Source of the DNA: Chlamydia ibidis 10-1398/6
GTDB taxonomy: Bacteria > Chlamydiota > Chlamydiia > Chlamydiales > Chlamydiaceae
Assembly (NCBI RefSeq): GCF_000454725.1
Contig: NZ_APJW01000004.1
Coordinates: 16,481 to 80,480, forward strand
Length of the DNA: 64,000 nucleotides
Direction: 5' to 3'
Shown: piece by piece, positions 37,044 to 46,002 of the stretch
How positions within the stretch are numbered: the first letter of the stretch is position 1
Layout of the letters: every line of letters starts with the position of its first letter
Translations under genes and position numbers: made by a program
The notes under the pieces: generated by a model
Told to the model about the DNA's origin: nothing
Database searches by the model: none
Seen by the model: the letters and a program-made list of their open reading frames with translations, nothing else

Positions 37044-38429
37044 ATGACTAAGGATTTCGACTGTGTAGTTATTGGTGCAGGACCTGGTGGTTATGTTGCA
37101 GCGATAACTGCTGCTCAGCAAGGATTGACTACTGCTCTTATTGAAGAAAAACAAGCTGGGGGGACATGCCTAAATCGTGGTTGTATACCTTCAAAGGCTC
37201 TTTTAGTTGGCGCGGGTATTGTCTCTCAAATTAAACATGCTAATCAGTTCGGAATTCATGTTGATAGTTATACGATTGATTATCCTGCGATGGTACAAAG
37301 GAAAAATACTGTTGTGCAAGGAATTCGTCAGGGTCTTGAAGGACTGATTCGTAGTAATAAAATCACTGTGTTCCAAGGCAAAGGATCTTTAATTTCATCT
37401 ACAGAAGTAAAAGTACAAGGCATAGACACAGAACTCCTAAAAGCTAAGAATATTATTATTGCCACAGGATCCGAACCTAGACCATTCCCCGGAGTTCCTT
37501 TTTCATCCCGAGTACTCTGCTCAACAGGTATTTTGAACCTCACCGAGCTACCACGAAGGCTCGCTATTATTGGTGGCGGAGTTATTGGCTGTGAATTCGG
37601 TTCACTGTTTCATACCTTAGGGGTGGAAGTAACAATCATAGAAGCTGCTGATCAGATTTTATCGGTGAATAACTCTGAAATTTCTAAAACAATGCAGGAT
37701 AAATTTACACGCCAAGGGATTCGGATAATTACAAAAGCTTCGATTTCTCATCTTGAAGATCTAGGAGATCGTGTAAAATTAGTAGTTAACGACCAAACAG
37801 AAGAGTATGATTATGTCCTTGTATCTATCGGTCGTCAATTCAATACTACTGATATTGGATTAGATCATGGTGGCGTAATTCGTGACGACCGCGGGATAAT
37901 TCCGGTAGATGAGACTATGAGAACAAATATCCCTAATATTTTTGCTATTGGTGATATTACGGGTAAGTGGTTGCTTGCGCACGTGGCTTCACATCAAGGT
38001 ATTATTGCAGGTAAAAATGCTAGTGGGCGCCATGAAGTTATGGACTACTCTGCAATACCGTCAGTGATCTTTACATTCCCTGAAGTAGCTATGGTAGGGT
38101 TATCTTTGGATGCCGCTAAGCAACAAAATATTCCCGCCAAGTTAACTAAATTCCCATTTAAGGCTATAGGAAAAGCAGTTGCTATGGCTGAAGCTGATGG
38201 TTTCGCAGCGATTGTTACACACGAAGAATCGCAACAAATTCTTGGAGCTTACGTCATTGGGCCTCATGCAGCCTCTCTTATTTCAGAAATGACATTAGCA
38301 GTGCGCAATGAACTGACTCTTCCATGCATTTATGAAACAATCCATGCGCATCCTACTCTTGCAGAAATTTGGTCAGAAAGTGCCTTATTAGCAACCAATC
38401 ACCCTCTACACTTGCCACCTAAATTATGA
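37044..38429 (+). CDS. lpdA: Dihydrolipoamide dehydrogenase (E3)
   Basis: A 461-residue flavoprotein that reoxidises lipoamide in the pyruvate and 2-oxoglutarate dehydrogenase complexes. FAD motif [14 protein letters not shown] (residue 8), redox disulfide [13 protein letters not shown] (residue 39), NAD motif [12 protein letters not shown] (near 172), and active-site His-Glu [10 protein letters not shown] near the end are all intact. I start at ATG 37044, where the FAD motif begins after seven residues as in relatives; an in-frame ATG at 37002 would add 14 atypical residues. It overlaps lipA by four bases, tying E3 to lipoate synthesis. A 218-base AT-rich gap upstream should hold the promoter. 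CT557 ortholog. Confidence 0.95.
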   Translation: MTKDFDCVVIGAGPGGYVAAITAAQQGLTTALIEEKQAGGTCLNRGCIPSKALLVGAGIVSQIKHANQFGIHVDSYTIDYPAMVQRKNTVVQGIRQGLEGLIRSNKITVFQGKGSLISSTEVKVQGIDTELLKAKNIIIATGSEPRPFPGVPFSSRVLCSTGILNLTELPRRLAIIGGGVIGCEFGSLFHTLGVEVTIIEAADQILSVNNSEISKTMQDKFTRQGIRIITKASISHLEDLGDRVKLVVNDQTEEYDYVLVSIGRQFNTTDIGLDHGGVIRDDRGIIPVDETMRTNIPNIFAIGDITGKWLLAHVASHQGIIAGKNASGRHEVMDYSAIPSVIFTFPEVAMVGLSLDAAKQQNIPAKLTKFPFKAIGKAVAMAEADGFAAIVTHEESQQILGAYVIGPHAASLISEMTLAVRNELTLPCIYETIHAHPTLAEIWSESALLATNHPLHLPPKL

Positions 38430-39343
38430 CGGATAAACTTTCTTCCACTCAAATATCTTCTAGTAAGAAACTTTCACCACGTCTTCCTCAATGGTTAAGA
38501 CGTGTGTTACCTAGGGGACATAGCGCAGAATATACTGATGCTTCTATACGTAGAGCGCAGATGCCTACAGTATGTGAGGAAGCCTTATGCCCTAACCGTG
38601 CTCTCTGTTGGTCTAGAAAAACAGCAACATATCTAGCATTAGGAGATGCATGTACGCGACGTTGTGGATTCTGCAATATCGATTTCACCAAACATCCTCT
38701 CCCACCAGATCCAGATGAACCTAGTAAAATTGCAGCATCAGCTAAAGAGTTACGGTTGAAACATATTGTCATTACTATGGTAGCCCGTGACGACTTAGAA
38801 GATGGTGGAGCTAGCGCACTTGTAGCAATCGTTGAGAAGTTACATGAGGAACTTCCTGATTCTACTGTAGAAATTCTTGCCTCGGACTTTCAAGGCAATG
38901 TACATGCATTACACAAGTTACTAGACTCAGGACTCGCGATTTACAATCACAATGTAGAAACTGTAGAACGATTATCCCCCTTAGTACGACATAAAGCTAC
39001 TTATCGTAGATCATTACTTATGCTACAGGAAGCAAGAAATTATCTTCCTAATCTTAAAATTAAGTCTGGGATCATGGTCGGCTTAGGAGAACAAGAGAAC
39101 GAAGTAAAACAGACTCTAAAAGATCTGGCAAGCCATGGTGTATCCATTGTCACGATTGGTCAATATCTACGTCCTTCTCGATTACATATTCCGGTAAAAG
39201 AATACGTAACTCCTGAAACCTTCGAATATTATCGATCTGTAGGGGAATCATTAGGTTTAATGATATATGCTGGACCTTTTGTGCGTTCTAGTTTTAATGC
39301 TGATATTATCCTTAATGAGATCACGAATAAAAACATTAAATAA
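38426..39343 (+). CDS. lipA: Lipoyl synthase
   Basis: A 305-residue radical SAM enzyme that inserts two sulfur atoms into octanoyl chains on E2 and H proteins. Both iron-sulfur sites are visible: the auxiliary cluster [12 protein letters not shown] (C-x4-C-x5-C, near residue 50) and the radical SAM motif CTRRCGFC (CxxxCxxC, near 77). [16 protein letters not shown] and SGIMVGLGE are further family boxes, and the length is usual. The ATG overlaps the lpdA stop (ATGA), so the two are translated together. The product would modify the dehydrogenase complexes served by LpdA. CT558 ortholog. Confidence 0.97.
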   Translation: MTDKLSSTQISSSKKLSPRLPQWLRRVLPRGHSAEYTDASIRRAQMPTVCEEALCPNRALCWSRKTATYLALGDACTRRCGFCNIDFTKHPLPPDPDEPSKIAASAKELRLKHIVITMVARDDLEDGGASALVAIVEKLHEELPDSTVEILASDFQGNVHALHKLLDSGLAIYNHNVETVERLSPLVRHKATYRRSLLMLQEARNYLPNLKIKSGIMVGLGEQENEVKQTLKDLASHGVSIVTIGQYLRPSRLHIPVKEYVTPETFEYYRSVGESLGLMIYAGPFVRSSFNADIILNEITNKNIK

Positions 39344-39462
39344 ATCTTTCCATTTTTGAGAATATTGGTTTTAAAAATTAGGTCTGTGGTACTGGGTAGA
39401 ACAATTTTCTAGTTTTTATCTTTCTAAAAGCCATAGACATATTTACTATTCAATGTTCACGA

Positions 39463-39491
39463 TTGGCACTAATCCGGCCTTTTGTTATGGT
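39463..39491 (+). promoter_or_regulatory. Candidate sigma66 promoter of the cdsJ type III secretion operon
   Basis: TTGGCA (39463-39468), 17 bases, then TATGGT (39486-39491), with five and four of six consensus matches. The predicted start is about 39498, shortly before cdsJ (ATG 39515). It is the only well-spaced candidate I see in the 171-base gap after lipA. Confidence 0.5.
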
Positions 39492-39514
39492 GAGTAAAAA
39501 GGTATGCGTGGATT

Positions 39515-40513
39515 ATGTTTCGTCGTTCTGTTTCCTGGTGCTTATTTTTTGTGATGACTCTACTTTGCTGTACTAGTTGTAACAGCAGGTCCTTGATAGT
39601 TCATGGTCTTCCTGGACGAGAGGCAAACGAAATTGTCGTTTTGCTTGTTAGCAAAGGAGTAGCTGCACAAAAACAACCTCAAGTTGCCTCTGCAGCTGCA
39701 GGCGGATCAACTGAACAAATGTGGGATATTTCTGTCCCAGCAGCACAAATTACAGAGGCGTTAGCCATCTTAAATCAAGCGGGTCTTCCTCGTATGAAAG
39801 GGACAAGCCTGTTAGACCTATTTGCTAAGCAAGGTTTAGTGCCCTCAGAAATGCAAGAGAAAATTCGTTATCAAGAAGGCTTATCTGAGCAAATGGCATC
39901 CACCATTAGGAAAATGGATGGTATTGTAGACGCTAGCGTACAGATCTCATTTACTACAGAAACAGAAGAAAATCTCCCACTTACTGCATCCGTTTATATT
40001 AAGCATCGAGGCGTTTTAGATAACCCTAACAGTATTTTAGCCTCTAAAATTAAACGCTTAGTAGCAAGCGCCGTCCCCGGCTTAGTCCCTGAAAACGTAT
40101 CTGTAATTAGTGACCGTGCTGCTTACAGTGATATCACAATTAATGGTCCTTGGGGCTTATCTGATGAAATTGATTATGTGTCTGTTTGGGGGATAGTATT
40201 AGCGAAATCTTCATTAGGAAAATTTCGCTTTGTTTTCTACTGTTTAGTTTTGCTTTTGTTTATTCTTTCAAGCGGTCTACTCTGGCTCATATGGAAGACA
40301 CATACATTAATTCTCACCTTAGGGGGAGCTAAAGGGTTCTTTGATCCCGCTCCTTATTCCAAAATAAGCTTAGAAAAAAAATCTGAAGAACCAGGCAAGG
40401 AAGAAAAACAAGGAGAATCAGGACAACAGTTAGATGAAACCGGTGCTTCTAAAGAGGCTAAGGAAAATTCTCCTGAATCCGTAGAAGGAAATGAAGAACA
40501 TGAGGATGCCTAG
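39515..40513 (+). CDS. cdsJ: Type III secretion inner-ring lipoprotein (SctJ/YscJ family)
   Basis: A 332-residue lipoprotein that forms the inner-membrane ring of the injectisome. The signal sequence ends in a lipobox-like LLCCTSC, so the mature chain would start at the cysteine near residue 22. The ring-building domains contain the family features LPGREANEIVVLL and IRYQEGLSEQMASTIRKMDG, with an inner-membrane segment at about 235-257 (FVFYCLVLLLFILSSGLLWL). An unusually long acidic, Lys/Glu-rich tail (about 280-332) extends into the cytoplasm and is not seen in YscJ. The start is ATG 39515; the ATG at 39504 is out of frame. The stop shares one base with the next start. CT559 ortholog. Confidence 0.95.
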   Translation: MFRRSVSWCLFFVMTLLCCTSCNSRSLIVHGLPGREANEIVVLLVSKGVAAQKQPQVASAAAGGSTEQMWDISVPAAQITEALAILNQAGLPRMKGTSLLDLFAKQGLVPSEMQEKIRYQEGLSEQMASTIRKMDGIVDASVQISFTTETEENLPLTASVYIKHRGVLDNPNSILASKIKRLVASAVPGLVPENVSVISDRAAYSDITINGPWGLSDEIDYVSVWGIVLAKSSLGKFRFVFYCLVLLLFILSSGLLWLIWKTHTLILTLGGAKGFFDPAPYSKISLEKKSEEPGKEEKQGESGQQLDETGASKEAKENSPESVEGNEEHEDA

Positions 40514-41346
40514 TGACAACCAATACCTTTGGGACTCTAGATATTTTAATGAAGCATTCCAAAGAAGATAATTTGGGAAGTTTTCTTCCCGAAGATCTTT
40601 TGGTCACATCCCCTCATCCCGAGGATATACCTCTCAAATCTTTGTCCTTTACGATGTGTTGGCTAGCAACGATCCATCCCTCCTGGATTAGTCTTGCTAT
40701 GAAGAGTTTCCCAGAACAAGCACAAAGCCAGATTCTAGCGTGGCTACCTTCCTCTTTAATACAAGAATTATCTCCCCTACTTCCCAAAATTGCTATAGCT
40801 TCTAAGCGTTGTTCCAATTTTGGCGCTTTTTATTTGCTAGATATGCTTAGCAGTAAAATACGTCCTCCAGGAATTATAGAAGAGATTTTCTTGCCTGCTT
40901 CTCCATTGAACGGATTACTTTATTATTCGGCCACAACAAAGATGACTCTAATCAACTGTTTAGGATTACATACTTTGGCCAAAGAATTAAAAAATGTTGT
41001 TGATAAAGTTGTAATTGAGCGTGTGCATAAGCTACTTACGCCCACTGAGAAGCTATTTCTAGCCTATTGCCAGTCTCATCCTATAAAACATTTAGAACCA
41101 ACAACCTTCCTTTTATCTTGGGAAGCAGATGATGAGTTACGCAATTTTTTACACAGAGAAGGTTTGAAACTTCTTGCGATGGCATTAGCAAAAGAAGATG
41201 CTTCTTTCTTGTGGTATTTTTTACGTCGACTGGATGTTGGTCGGGCTTACATTTTTGAAGAAGCATTGCGAAAATCATACGATCATCCGCATGGCGATTA
41301 CTTTAAAGATCGTCTTGAACAATGCATTAAGGTACTTGTTCCTTAA
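40513..41346 (+). CDS. Type III secretion accessory protein, SctK-like by position
   Basis: A 277-residue soluble protein, started at GTG 40513, whose first base is the last base of the cdsJ stop (TAGTG). No signal peptide or membrane segment. In other injectisome operons the gene between sctJ and sctL is sctK, a sorting-platform protein linking the C-ring pods to the membrane ring. Length (about 210-280) and composition fit, but SctK proteins diverge too fast for me to confirm by motif. Clear relatives exist only in Chlamydia (CT560, hypothetical in early annotations). A 119-base gap with a small hairpin (about 41370-41383) separates it from cdsL. Confidence 0.65.
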   Translation: MTTNTFGTLDILMKHSKEDNLGSFLPEDLLVTSPHPEDIPLKSLSFTMCWLATIHPSWISLAMKSFPEQAQSQILAWLPSSLIQELSPLLPKIAIASKRCSNFGAFYLLDMLSSKIRPPGIIEEIFLPASPLNGLLYYSATTKMTLINCLGLHTLAKELKNVVDKVVIERVHKLLTPTEKLFLAYCQSHPIKHLEPTTFLLSWEADDELRNFLHREGLKLLAMALAKEDASFLWYFLRRLDVGRAYIFEEALRKSYDHPHGDYFKDRLEQCIKVLVP

Positions 41347-41465
41347 AATAAGTTATTAAAACAAGAAGCCAGAGCCTATCTGGTTCGTATAGTAGTGGTA
41401 ATAGAATAAAAAAGGAGCGGCGGCTTTTCCTAAGATTGCTTTGGAATATCTGCGCTGTCAAAAGG

Positions 41466-42164
41466 ATGAAATTTTTTAGTTTAATTTTCAAAAATGATGA
41501 TATAGCGCCTAATAAAAAGATTCTTCCTCCTGAAGCTTTCTCTACTCTTCTTGACTCTCAAGAACTTTTGGAAAAAGCAAAAGAAGATAGTGCAGCTTTT
41601 ATTAGTGCTACTAAAGAAGAATGCGAACATCTTCGTCAAGAGGCTAAAGAACGTGGGTTTCAAGAGGGAAGTCAAGCATGGAATCAACAATTGGCCTATT
41701 TAGAAAAAGAAACTCATGAACTACGAGAAAAATTTAAAGAATCAATAGTTCCCTTAGCAATAGCTAGTGTTAAGAAAATTATAGGCAAAGAGTTAGAAAC
41801 TCATCCAGATACGATTGTTTCCATTATTAGTAATGCTCTGAAAGAGCTAACACAACACAAAAAAATTATCATCAATGTTAATCCAAAAGATTTACCTATA
41901 GTAGAAGAGCATCGTCCTGCAATTAAACAAATTGTTGAATATGCTGATACGCTTATTATTGTGCCTAAGGCTGATATCACAGAAGGAGGCTGTATAATTG
42001 AAACAGAAGCTGGAATTGTAAATGCGCAATTGGATGTCCAGCTGGCTGCTTTGGAAAAAGCTTTTTCTTCTATTTTAAAACAAAAAGATCCTACAAATCC
42101 TCCCGAGCAACAACAACTGTCCACATCTGCCCAAGACATGCGGGACAAGCAAGCAGAAGGGTAA
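41466..42164 (+). CDS. cdsL: Type III secretion stator protein (SctL/YscL family)
   Basis: A 232-residue peripheral protein of the FliH/YscL family. Starts MKFFSLIF at ATG 41466 (AAAAGG directly before); an in-frame TTG at 41436 would add 10 residues not seen in relatives as I remember them. Residues about 45-95 form a charged coiled coil (ECEHLRQEAKERGFQEGSQ), and the C-terminal domain shows IVPLAIASVKKIIGKELE and the E-peptide-like GGCIIETEAGIVNAQLDVQL near 185. It binds and regulates the CdsN ATPase at the base of the injectisome. Next gene cdsR follows after nine bases. A weaker homolog, the FliH-like protein, is at 383. CT561 ortholog. Confidence 0.93.
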   Translation: MKFFSLIFKNDDIAPNKKILPPEAFSTLLDSQELLEKAKEDSAAFISATKEECEHLRQEAKERGFQEGSQAWNQQLAYLEKETHELREKFKESIVPLAIASVKKIIGKELETHPDTIVSIISNALKELTQHKKIIINVNPKDLPIVEEHRPAIKQIVEYADTLIIVPKADITEGGCIIETEAGIVNAQLDVQLAALEKAFSSILKQKDPTNPPEQQQLSTSAQDMRDKQAEG

Positions 42165-42173
42165 ATAAATATT

Positions 42174-43091
42174 ATGCAGAGTAATTTTCGAGCTTTCTTG
42201 TTTGTCTTTCTGCTTAGTACTTCATGGTGTTTTGGAGAATCTCAAGTATATGATGGGGCGTGCAAATCACGATGTTACCCACAGCAAACTATTAGTGAAG
42301 TTTCTCCTCCTCAGCAAATGGAAATGCCGAAGGCTCATCCTATGCCAACGTATCGTGAACGTGTAACTGCCGATGATGTTCTTCCAAAGGAAAATCTTTC
42401 ATCTGGAAGTTTCTCAGATACGTATCCCGATTTAACGACGCAGGCAATTATTCTAATTTTTCTGGCGTTGTCACCATTTCTAGTGATGTTATTGACCTCT
42501 TATTTAAAAATTATCATCACGTTGGTTTTGTTAAGAAATGCTCTCGGAGTTCAGCAAACTCCTCCCAGTCAAGTCCTTAATGGAATAGCTCTTATATTAT
42601 CGATATACGTAATGTTCCCTACGGGGGTTGCTATGTATAACGATGCCCGCAAAGAAATAGCTGCCAATACTATTCCTCGAGACTTGTTCTCCGCAGAAGG
42701 CGCGGAAACTGTATTCGTAGCCTTAAATAAATCGAAAGAGCCCCTACGTTCTTTTCTCATAAGAAACACACCAAAATCGCAGATTCAGAGCTTCTATAAA
42801 ATCTCGCAAAAAACCTTCCCCGCTGAGATTCGAGAACATATGACCGCCTCAGACTTTGTCATTGTGATACCGGCATTTATTATGGGGCAAATAAAAAATG
42901 CATTTGAAATAGGTGTATTGATTTATCTACCATTCTTTGTCATTGATTTAGTTACGGCCAATGTTTTGGTTGCGATGCAAATGATGATGTTATCACCATT
43001 ATCCATCTCATTGCCTTTAAAACTCTTGTTAGTGGTTATGGTAGATGGTTGGACTTTATTACTTCAGGGTCTAATGATTAGCTTTAAATAG
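42174..43091 (+). CDS. cdsR: Type III export gate protein (SctR/FliP family)
   Basis: A 305-residue inner membrane protein of the export gate. Residues 1-20 are a signal-like hydrophobic segment (AFLFVFLLSTSWCFG), followed by about 65 polar Pro/Gln/Cys-bearing residues, an extension not seen in ~215-residue YscR. The core has membrane segments near 91-115, 125-145 and two near the C-terminus, with family boxes LTSYLKIIITLVLLRNALGV (near 105) and PAFIMGQIKNAFEIGVLIYLP (near 237, quoted in part). Five SctR copies assemble with SctS and SctT to form the entry channel. It lies in the operon between cdsL and cdsS. CT562 ortholog. Confidence 0.95.
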   Translation: MQSNFRAFLFVFLLSTSWCFGESQVYDGACKSRCYPQQTISEVSPPQQMEMPKAHPMPTYRERVTADDVLPKENLSSGSFSDTYPDLTTQAIILIFLALSPFLVMLLTSYLKIIITLVLLRNALGVQQTPPSQVLNGIALILSIYVMFPTGVAMYNDARKEIAANTIPRDLFSAEGAETVFVALNKSKEPLRSFLIRNTPKSQIQSFYKISQKTFPAEIREHMTASDFVIVIPAFIMGQIKNAFEIGVLIYLPFFVIDLVTANVLVAMQMMMLSPLSISLPLKLLLVVMVDGWTLLLQGLMISFK

Positions 43092-43100
43092 GGTCGTCTC

Positions 43101-43385
43101 GTGATTGCACTTGCTACTAGTTTCAAATCAATGCTCTTTGAATATTCTTATCAGTCCCTATTGCTGATTTTGATTATTTCTGCACCTCCTATTATTATAG
43201 CGTCTATTGTAGGTATTCTTGTTGCTATTTTCCAAGCGGCAACGCAAATTCAAGAACAAACTTTTGCCTTCGCTATTAAACTAGTTGTCATTTTTGGAAC
43301 TTTGATGATCTGTGGGGGATGGCTTAGCAATATGATTTTTCGTTTTGCTTCACAGATTTTCCAAAACTTTTATAAATGGAAGTAA
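43101..43385 (+). CDS. cdsS: Type III export gate protein (SctS/FliQ family)
   Basis: A 94-residue membrane protein with two hydrophobic helices (about 20-42 and 55-77), the size and topology of SctS/FliQ. The conserved turn between helices, GILVAIFQAATQIQEQTFAF, is clear. The start is GTG 43101, nine bases after the cdsR stop. Four SctS subunits line the export gate with SctR and SctT. cdsT follows after six bases, so the whole cdsJ-T group is one transcription unit. CT563 ortholog. Confidence 0.96.
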   Translation: MIALATSFKSMLFEYSYQSLLLILIISAPPIIIASIVGILVAIFQAATQIQEQTFAFAIKLVVIFGTLMICGGWLSNMIFRFASQIFQNFYKWK

Positions 43386-43391
43386 ACTCTT

Positions 43392-44261
43392 ATGGCAATC
43401 TCTTTACCGGAGCTTGTTTCTTCTTTTAGTTCTAGATATTTAGACTATATTTTTCAGCATCCTCCAGCATATGTTTGGAGTGTTTTTTTGCTGCTGCTAT
43501 CACGTTTACTGCCTATTTTTGCTATTGTTCCCTTTTTAGGAGCGAAATTATTCCCCTCGCCCATAAAAATTGGTATCGGTTTATCTTGGTTAGCACTTAT
43601 ATTTCCTCTCGTACTTTCACAAACTCATATCACTAACTACTTAGACGATAACATTTTCTATTTTCTGATTATTAAAGAGATATTTATAGGAACATTAATC
43701 GGTTTTATCCTCTCTTTTCCTTTTTATGCTGCGCAATCTGCAGGTTCTTTTATTACTAACCAGCAAGGTATTCAAGGGTTAGAAGGTGCTACCTCTTTGA
43801 TCTCTATCGAACAAACATCTCCTCATGGGATTTTTTATCATTATTTTGTAACAATTACATTCTGGCTTGTTGGAGGACATAGAATTATTCTTGCTATTGT
43901 TTTACAATCACTGGCAGTAATTCCAATTCACTCATTTGTTCCGATAGAGATGATGTCTCTCAAAGCTCCAGTATGGGTAGCAATCATCAAAATGTGCCAA
44001 CTCTGCTTAGTAATGACTATTCAACTGAGTGCTCCAGCAGCGGTTGCTATGCTAATGTCCGATTTATTTCTTGGAATTATTAATAGGATGGCTCCACAAG
44101 TACAAGTTATCTACTTACTATCGGCACTAAAAGCTTTCATGGGATTGCTATTTTTGACTCTTTCTTGGTGGTTCATAGTAAAACAAATAGACTACTTCAC
44201 CCTTGCATGGTTCAAGGAGACGCCGTACATGCTGCTAGGGAAGCATGCGAATGTCCTGTAG
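43392..44261 (+). CDS. cdsT: Type III export gate protein (SctT/FliR family)
   Basis: A 289-residue protein with six or so membrane helices, matching SctT/FliR. Recognisable boxes are PFLGAKLFPSPIKIGIGLSW (near 48), IIKEIFIGTLIGFILSFPFY (near 95), and ALKAFMGLLFLTLSWWFIV near the C-terminus. The single SctT subunit completes the gate complex. It is the last gene of the cdsJ-T block; sctU and sctV are encoded elsewhere. It is convergent with the next small membrane gene; the 97-base gap shows no clear terminator. CT564 ortholog. Confidence 0.96.
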   Translation: MAISLPELVSSFSSRYLDYIFQHPPAYVWSVFLLLLSRLLPIFAIVPFLGAKLFPSPIKIGIGLSWLALIFPLVLSQTHITNYLDDNIFYFLIIKEIFIGTLIGFILSFPFYAAQSAGSFITNQQGIQGLEGATSLISIEQTSPHGIFYHYFVTITFWLVGGHRIILAIVLQSLAVIPIHSFVPIEMMSLKAPVWVAIIKMCQLCLVMTIQLSAPAAVAMLMSDLFLGIINRMAPQVQVIYLLSALKAFMGLLFLTLSWWFIVKQIDYFTLAWFKETPYMLLGKHANVL

Positions 44262-44358
44262 TCACAGTATTCCTGAAAAAGACGACGACAGACTTGATTG
44301 TAATTAGTTACTCTTCAGAGCTAGGCGCCGTCCTTTCTACTAGTCACAGATACAATCA

Positions 44359-44796
44359 CTAAACTTTAGGATTTTGGTTGTTGCTAGAAAGCAGAACAAG
44401 AATCAGACACAACACAATAAACGCGACTGTAAATGGGAAAACGTTAATCAAAAAGAAGAGTAACAAGCCGCAGAGCAGTGCATTCTTTGCTGGTCCGTTC
44501 TTTGCATAGTAGATTTGTAAATTTTTGAGCATTCCTTGAAGCTCCGGATAAAAACCTAAAACGATACCGCAAGCAACGAATAAGCCACCTACCCAAGAAA
44601 CAAAATCAGCAATAATACCAAATAAAACTAAAGCACCGCTAATCGCTTCACGCATATGATGAGAGAAAAATCTCTTCAAGATTCCTATCTTAGGATTGGC
44701 ATTTACATCCTGCACCTTTTTCTTCAAAGTGTCAAACTGAGAAGAAGCAGATGGCTCTTGTGATGAGGGATTTTCTTTTGGTGTCTCATCTGCCAT
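44359..44796 (-). CDS. Small membrane protein with Inc-like hydrophobic pairs (CT565-like)
   Basis: A 145-residue protein from ATG 44796 with AAAGG eight bases upstream (an in-frame start at 44841 has no such site). The N-terminus is soluble, rich in Ser, Pro, Glu and Lys (MADETPKENPSSQEPSASSQ), compatible with a type III secretion signal. Two pairs of closely spaced membrane segments follow (about 52-83 and 106-140), separated by a short loop. Paired hydrophobic stretches are the hallmark of inclusion membrane (Inc) proteins, and CT565 has, as I recall, been listed as a possible Inc. It could instead be an ordinary inner membrane protein; its location between the type III and type II clusters does not decide. 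Confidence 0.7.
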   Translation of the reverse strand: MADETPKENPSSQEPSASSQFDTLKKKVQDVNANPKIGILKRFFSHHMREAISGALVLFGIIADFVSWVGGLFVACGIVLGFYPELQGMLKNLQIYYAKNGPAKNALLCGLLLFFLINVFPFTVAFIVLCLILVLLSSNNQNPKV

Positions 44797-44903
44797 GGTC
44801 TTACCTTTAAAATTCTTTTTTTTTAAATAGTTTATGTACACACAATTATCAAAAGAAATATTTAAAAATAAATAAGAAATTTTTAATTACAAATAAACAA
44901 AAT

Positions 44904-44928
44904 TCCCAAAGGCTTTTATTCTTTGGGA
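44904..44928 (-). terminator. Terminator of the type II secretion operon
   Basis: TCCCAAAG (44904-44911) and CTTTGGGA (44921-44928) form a perfect 8-bp stem with a 9-base loop. Read on the minus strand it is followed by a T-rich stretch (ATTTTGTTTATTTG), and it lies 47 bases after the last gene of the gsp operon, so it is a plausible intrinsic terminator. Confidence 0.7.
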
Positions 44929-44974
44929 GATAGACCCTGCTTATTTCTCAGAATGTTATAAGTTGGATAATTTT

Positions 44975-46000
44975 CTACCCGTGAATCCGGGACTTTTGAT
45001 TACTTAATATTTTTTTCTGACAAAGACAACGAGATGGCACCCCCGTATCGGGGTCTAGAAGAAAAATATAATCCCCGGCACTACCAAGCGTATAGTCAAA
45101 AACCTTAGAGCCAGCCAATTCTAACAAATCATAACGAGATAAAAGGATCTGTACTTTTTCCTGTAGTTCTGCTCGAAATACCGTTCGTGTTTTGAAAATA
45201 TCAAGAATAGCGTTCTGCCCACTATTTTTTACCATTTCTTCTTGCATTTTGACGTTGTCCCAAATTTTACGGCGACAAAGTTCGATATCTCGATATGCAT
45301 CGGCATGATTAACAACAGCATTTAAAAGCAACGGATCCATAAATATTAAATTAAGGTTACAATATTTTGGTTGCTTTTCTTCATAGTGCAAAAAATTGAG
45401 TAAAGGTTGGGCTTTCTTAGATCCTTTTAGGACAGTATAGAGAAGATCGGCTTCTTCTAAGGGAAGAGTTAGAGTTTCAATGATGTCCACACCATAGACT
45501 TTAGCTCCCTCCATAATTTCTGCCTTCCTATCGAGTAGGGAATGTATGATTTTTGTTTCTGTACCTGGAGGAATACATTGGGTATCAACATAAGCTAACC
45601 TTAGTAACCTAAGAAATATAGAATACCAGGAAACAGGGTTATGGTATTCTTCGGGTGATTCTTGTAGCAATGCATAAAGATTAAAGCGGGAATTATTTGG
45701 TGGTTGTGAAAAAGGCACTTTCAAAGATCGATATTTACGTTTTCTTGTCACACTTACCTTTGCAAATTTATCTCCCGAAGTAACTTCTTTTTCTTTCGAA
45801 ATTTTTTCTCCTGAATTAAGCCTCTTGACTTTGTTTTGATAAGAGATCTCAGCACAAGCTGAGTGCTGGGCTCTTAAAAAACTCTCTTTCTTTTCGATGG
45901 CAATGTGGTAGGCATGACGCTTTCTGGCATTTACCGCATCGAAAGATACAAGTGATACCAAAGATGCTAAACAAAGAAGGGTAAACATATACGACTGCAT
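44975..46000 (-). CDS. Last gene of gsp operon, unknown; possible GspK-like protein (CT566-like)
   Basis: A 341-residue protein of the type II secretion operon, started at ATG 46000 with GGAG eight bases before it. It begins with an uninterrupted hydrophobic stretch (residues about 4-20, MFTLLCLASLVSLVSF), followed by a basic helical region and a soluble domain of about 300 residues with several charged, Leu-rich helices. Minor pseudopilin GspK is similarly large, follows gspI and gspJ, and has an N-terminal hydrophobic helix; however, no basic leader and no Glu at +5 are present here. A plain signal anchor is therefore possible. Function is unknown. The gap to the upstream gene is two bases. 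Corresponds to CT566. Confidence 0.7.
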   Translation of the reverse strand: MQSYMFTLLCLASLVSLVSFDAVNARKRHAYHIAIEKKESFLRAQHSACAEISYQNKVKRLNSGEKISKEKEVTSGDKFAKVSVTRKRKYRSLKVPFSQPPNNSRFNLYALLQESPEEYHNPVSWYSIFLRLLRLAYVDTQCIPPGTETKIIHSLLDRKAEIMEGAKVYGVDIIETLTLPLEEADLLYTVLKGSKKAQPLLNFLHYEEKQPKYCNLNLIFMDPLLLNAVVNHADAYRDIELCRRKIWDNVKMQEEMVKNSGQNAILDIFKTRTVFRAELQEKVQILLSRYDLLELAGSKVFDYTLGSAGDYIFLLDPDTGVPSRCLCQKKILSNQKSRIHG

Positions 46001-46002
46001 AG

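Noticed and set aside
44295..44358. Inverted repeat TGATTGTA/TACAATCA in the cdsT-CT565 gap as terminator
   Set aside because: The arms are 8 bp with a 48-base loop and no T-run, easily found by chance in AT-rich DNA.
44165..44362. Plus-strand 65-residue ORF overlapping the end of cdsT
   Set aside because: It lies mostly within cdsT in another frame and lacks a ribosome-binding site or recognisable domain.
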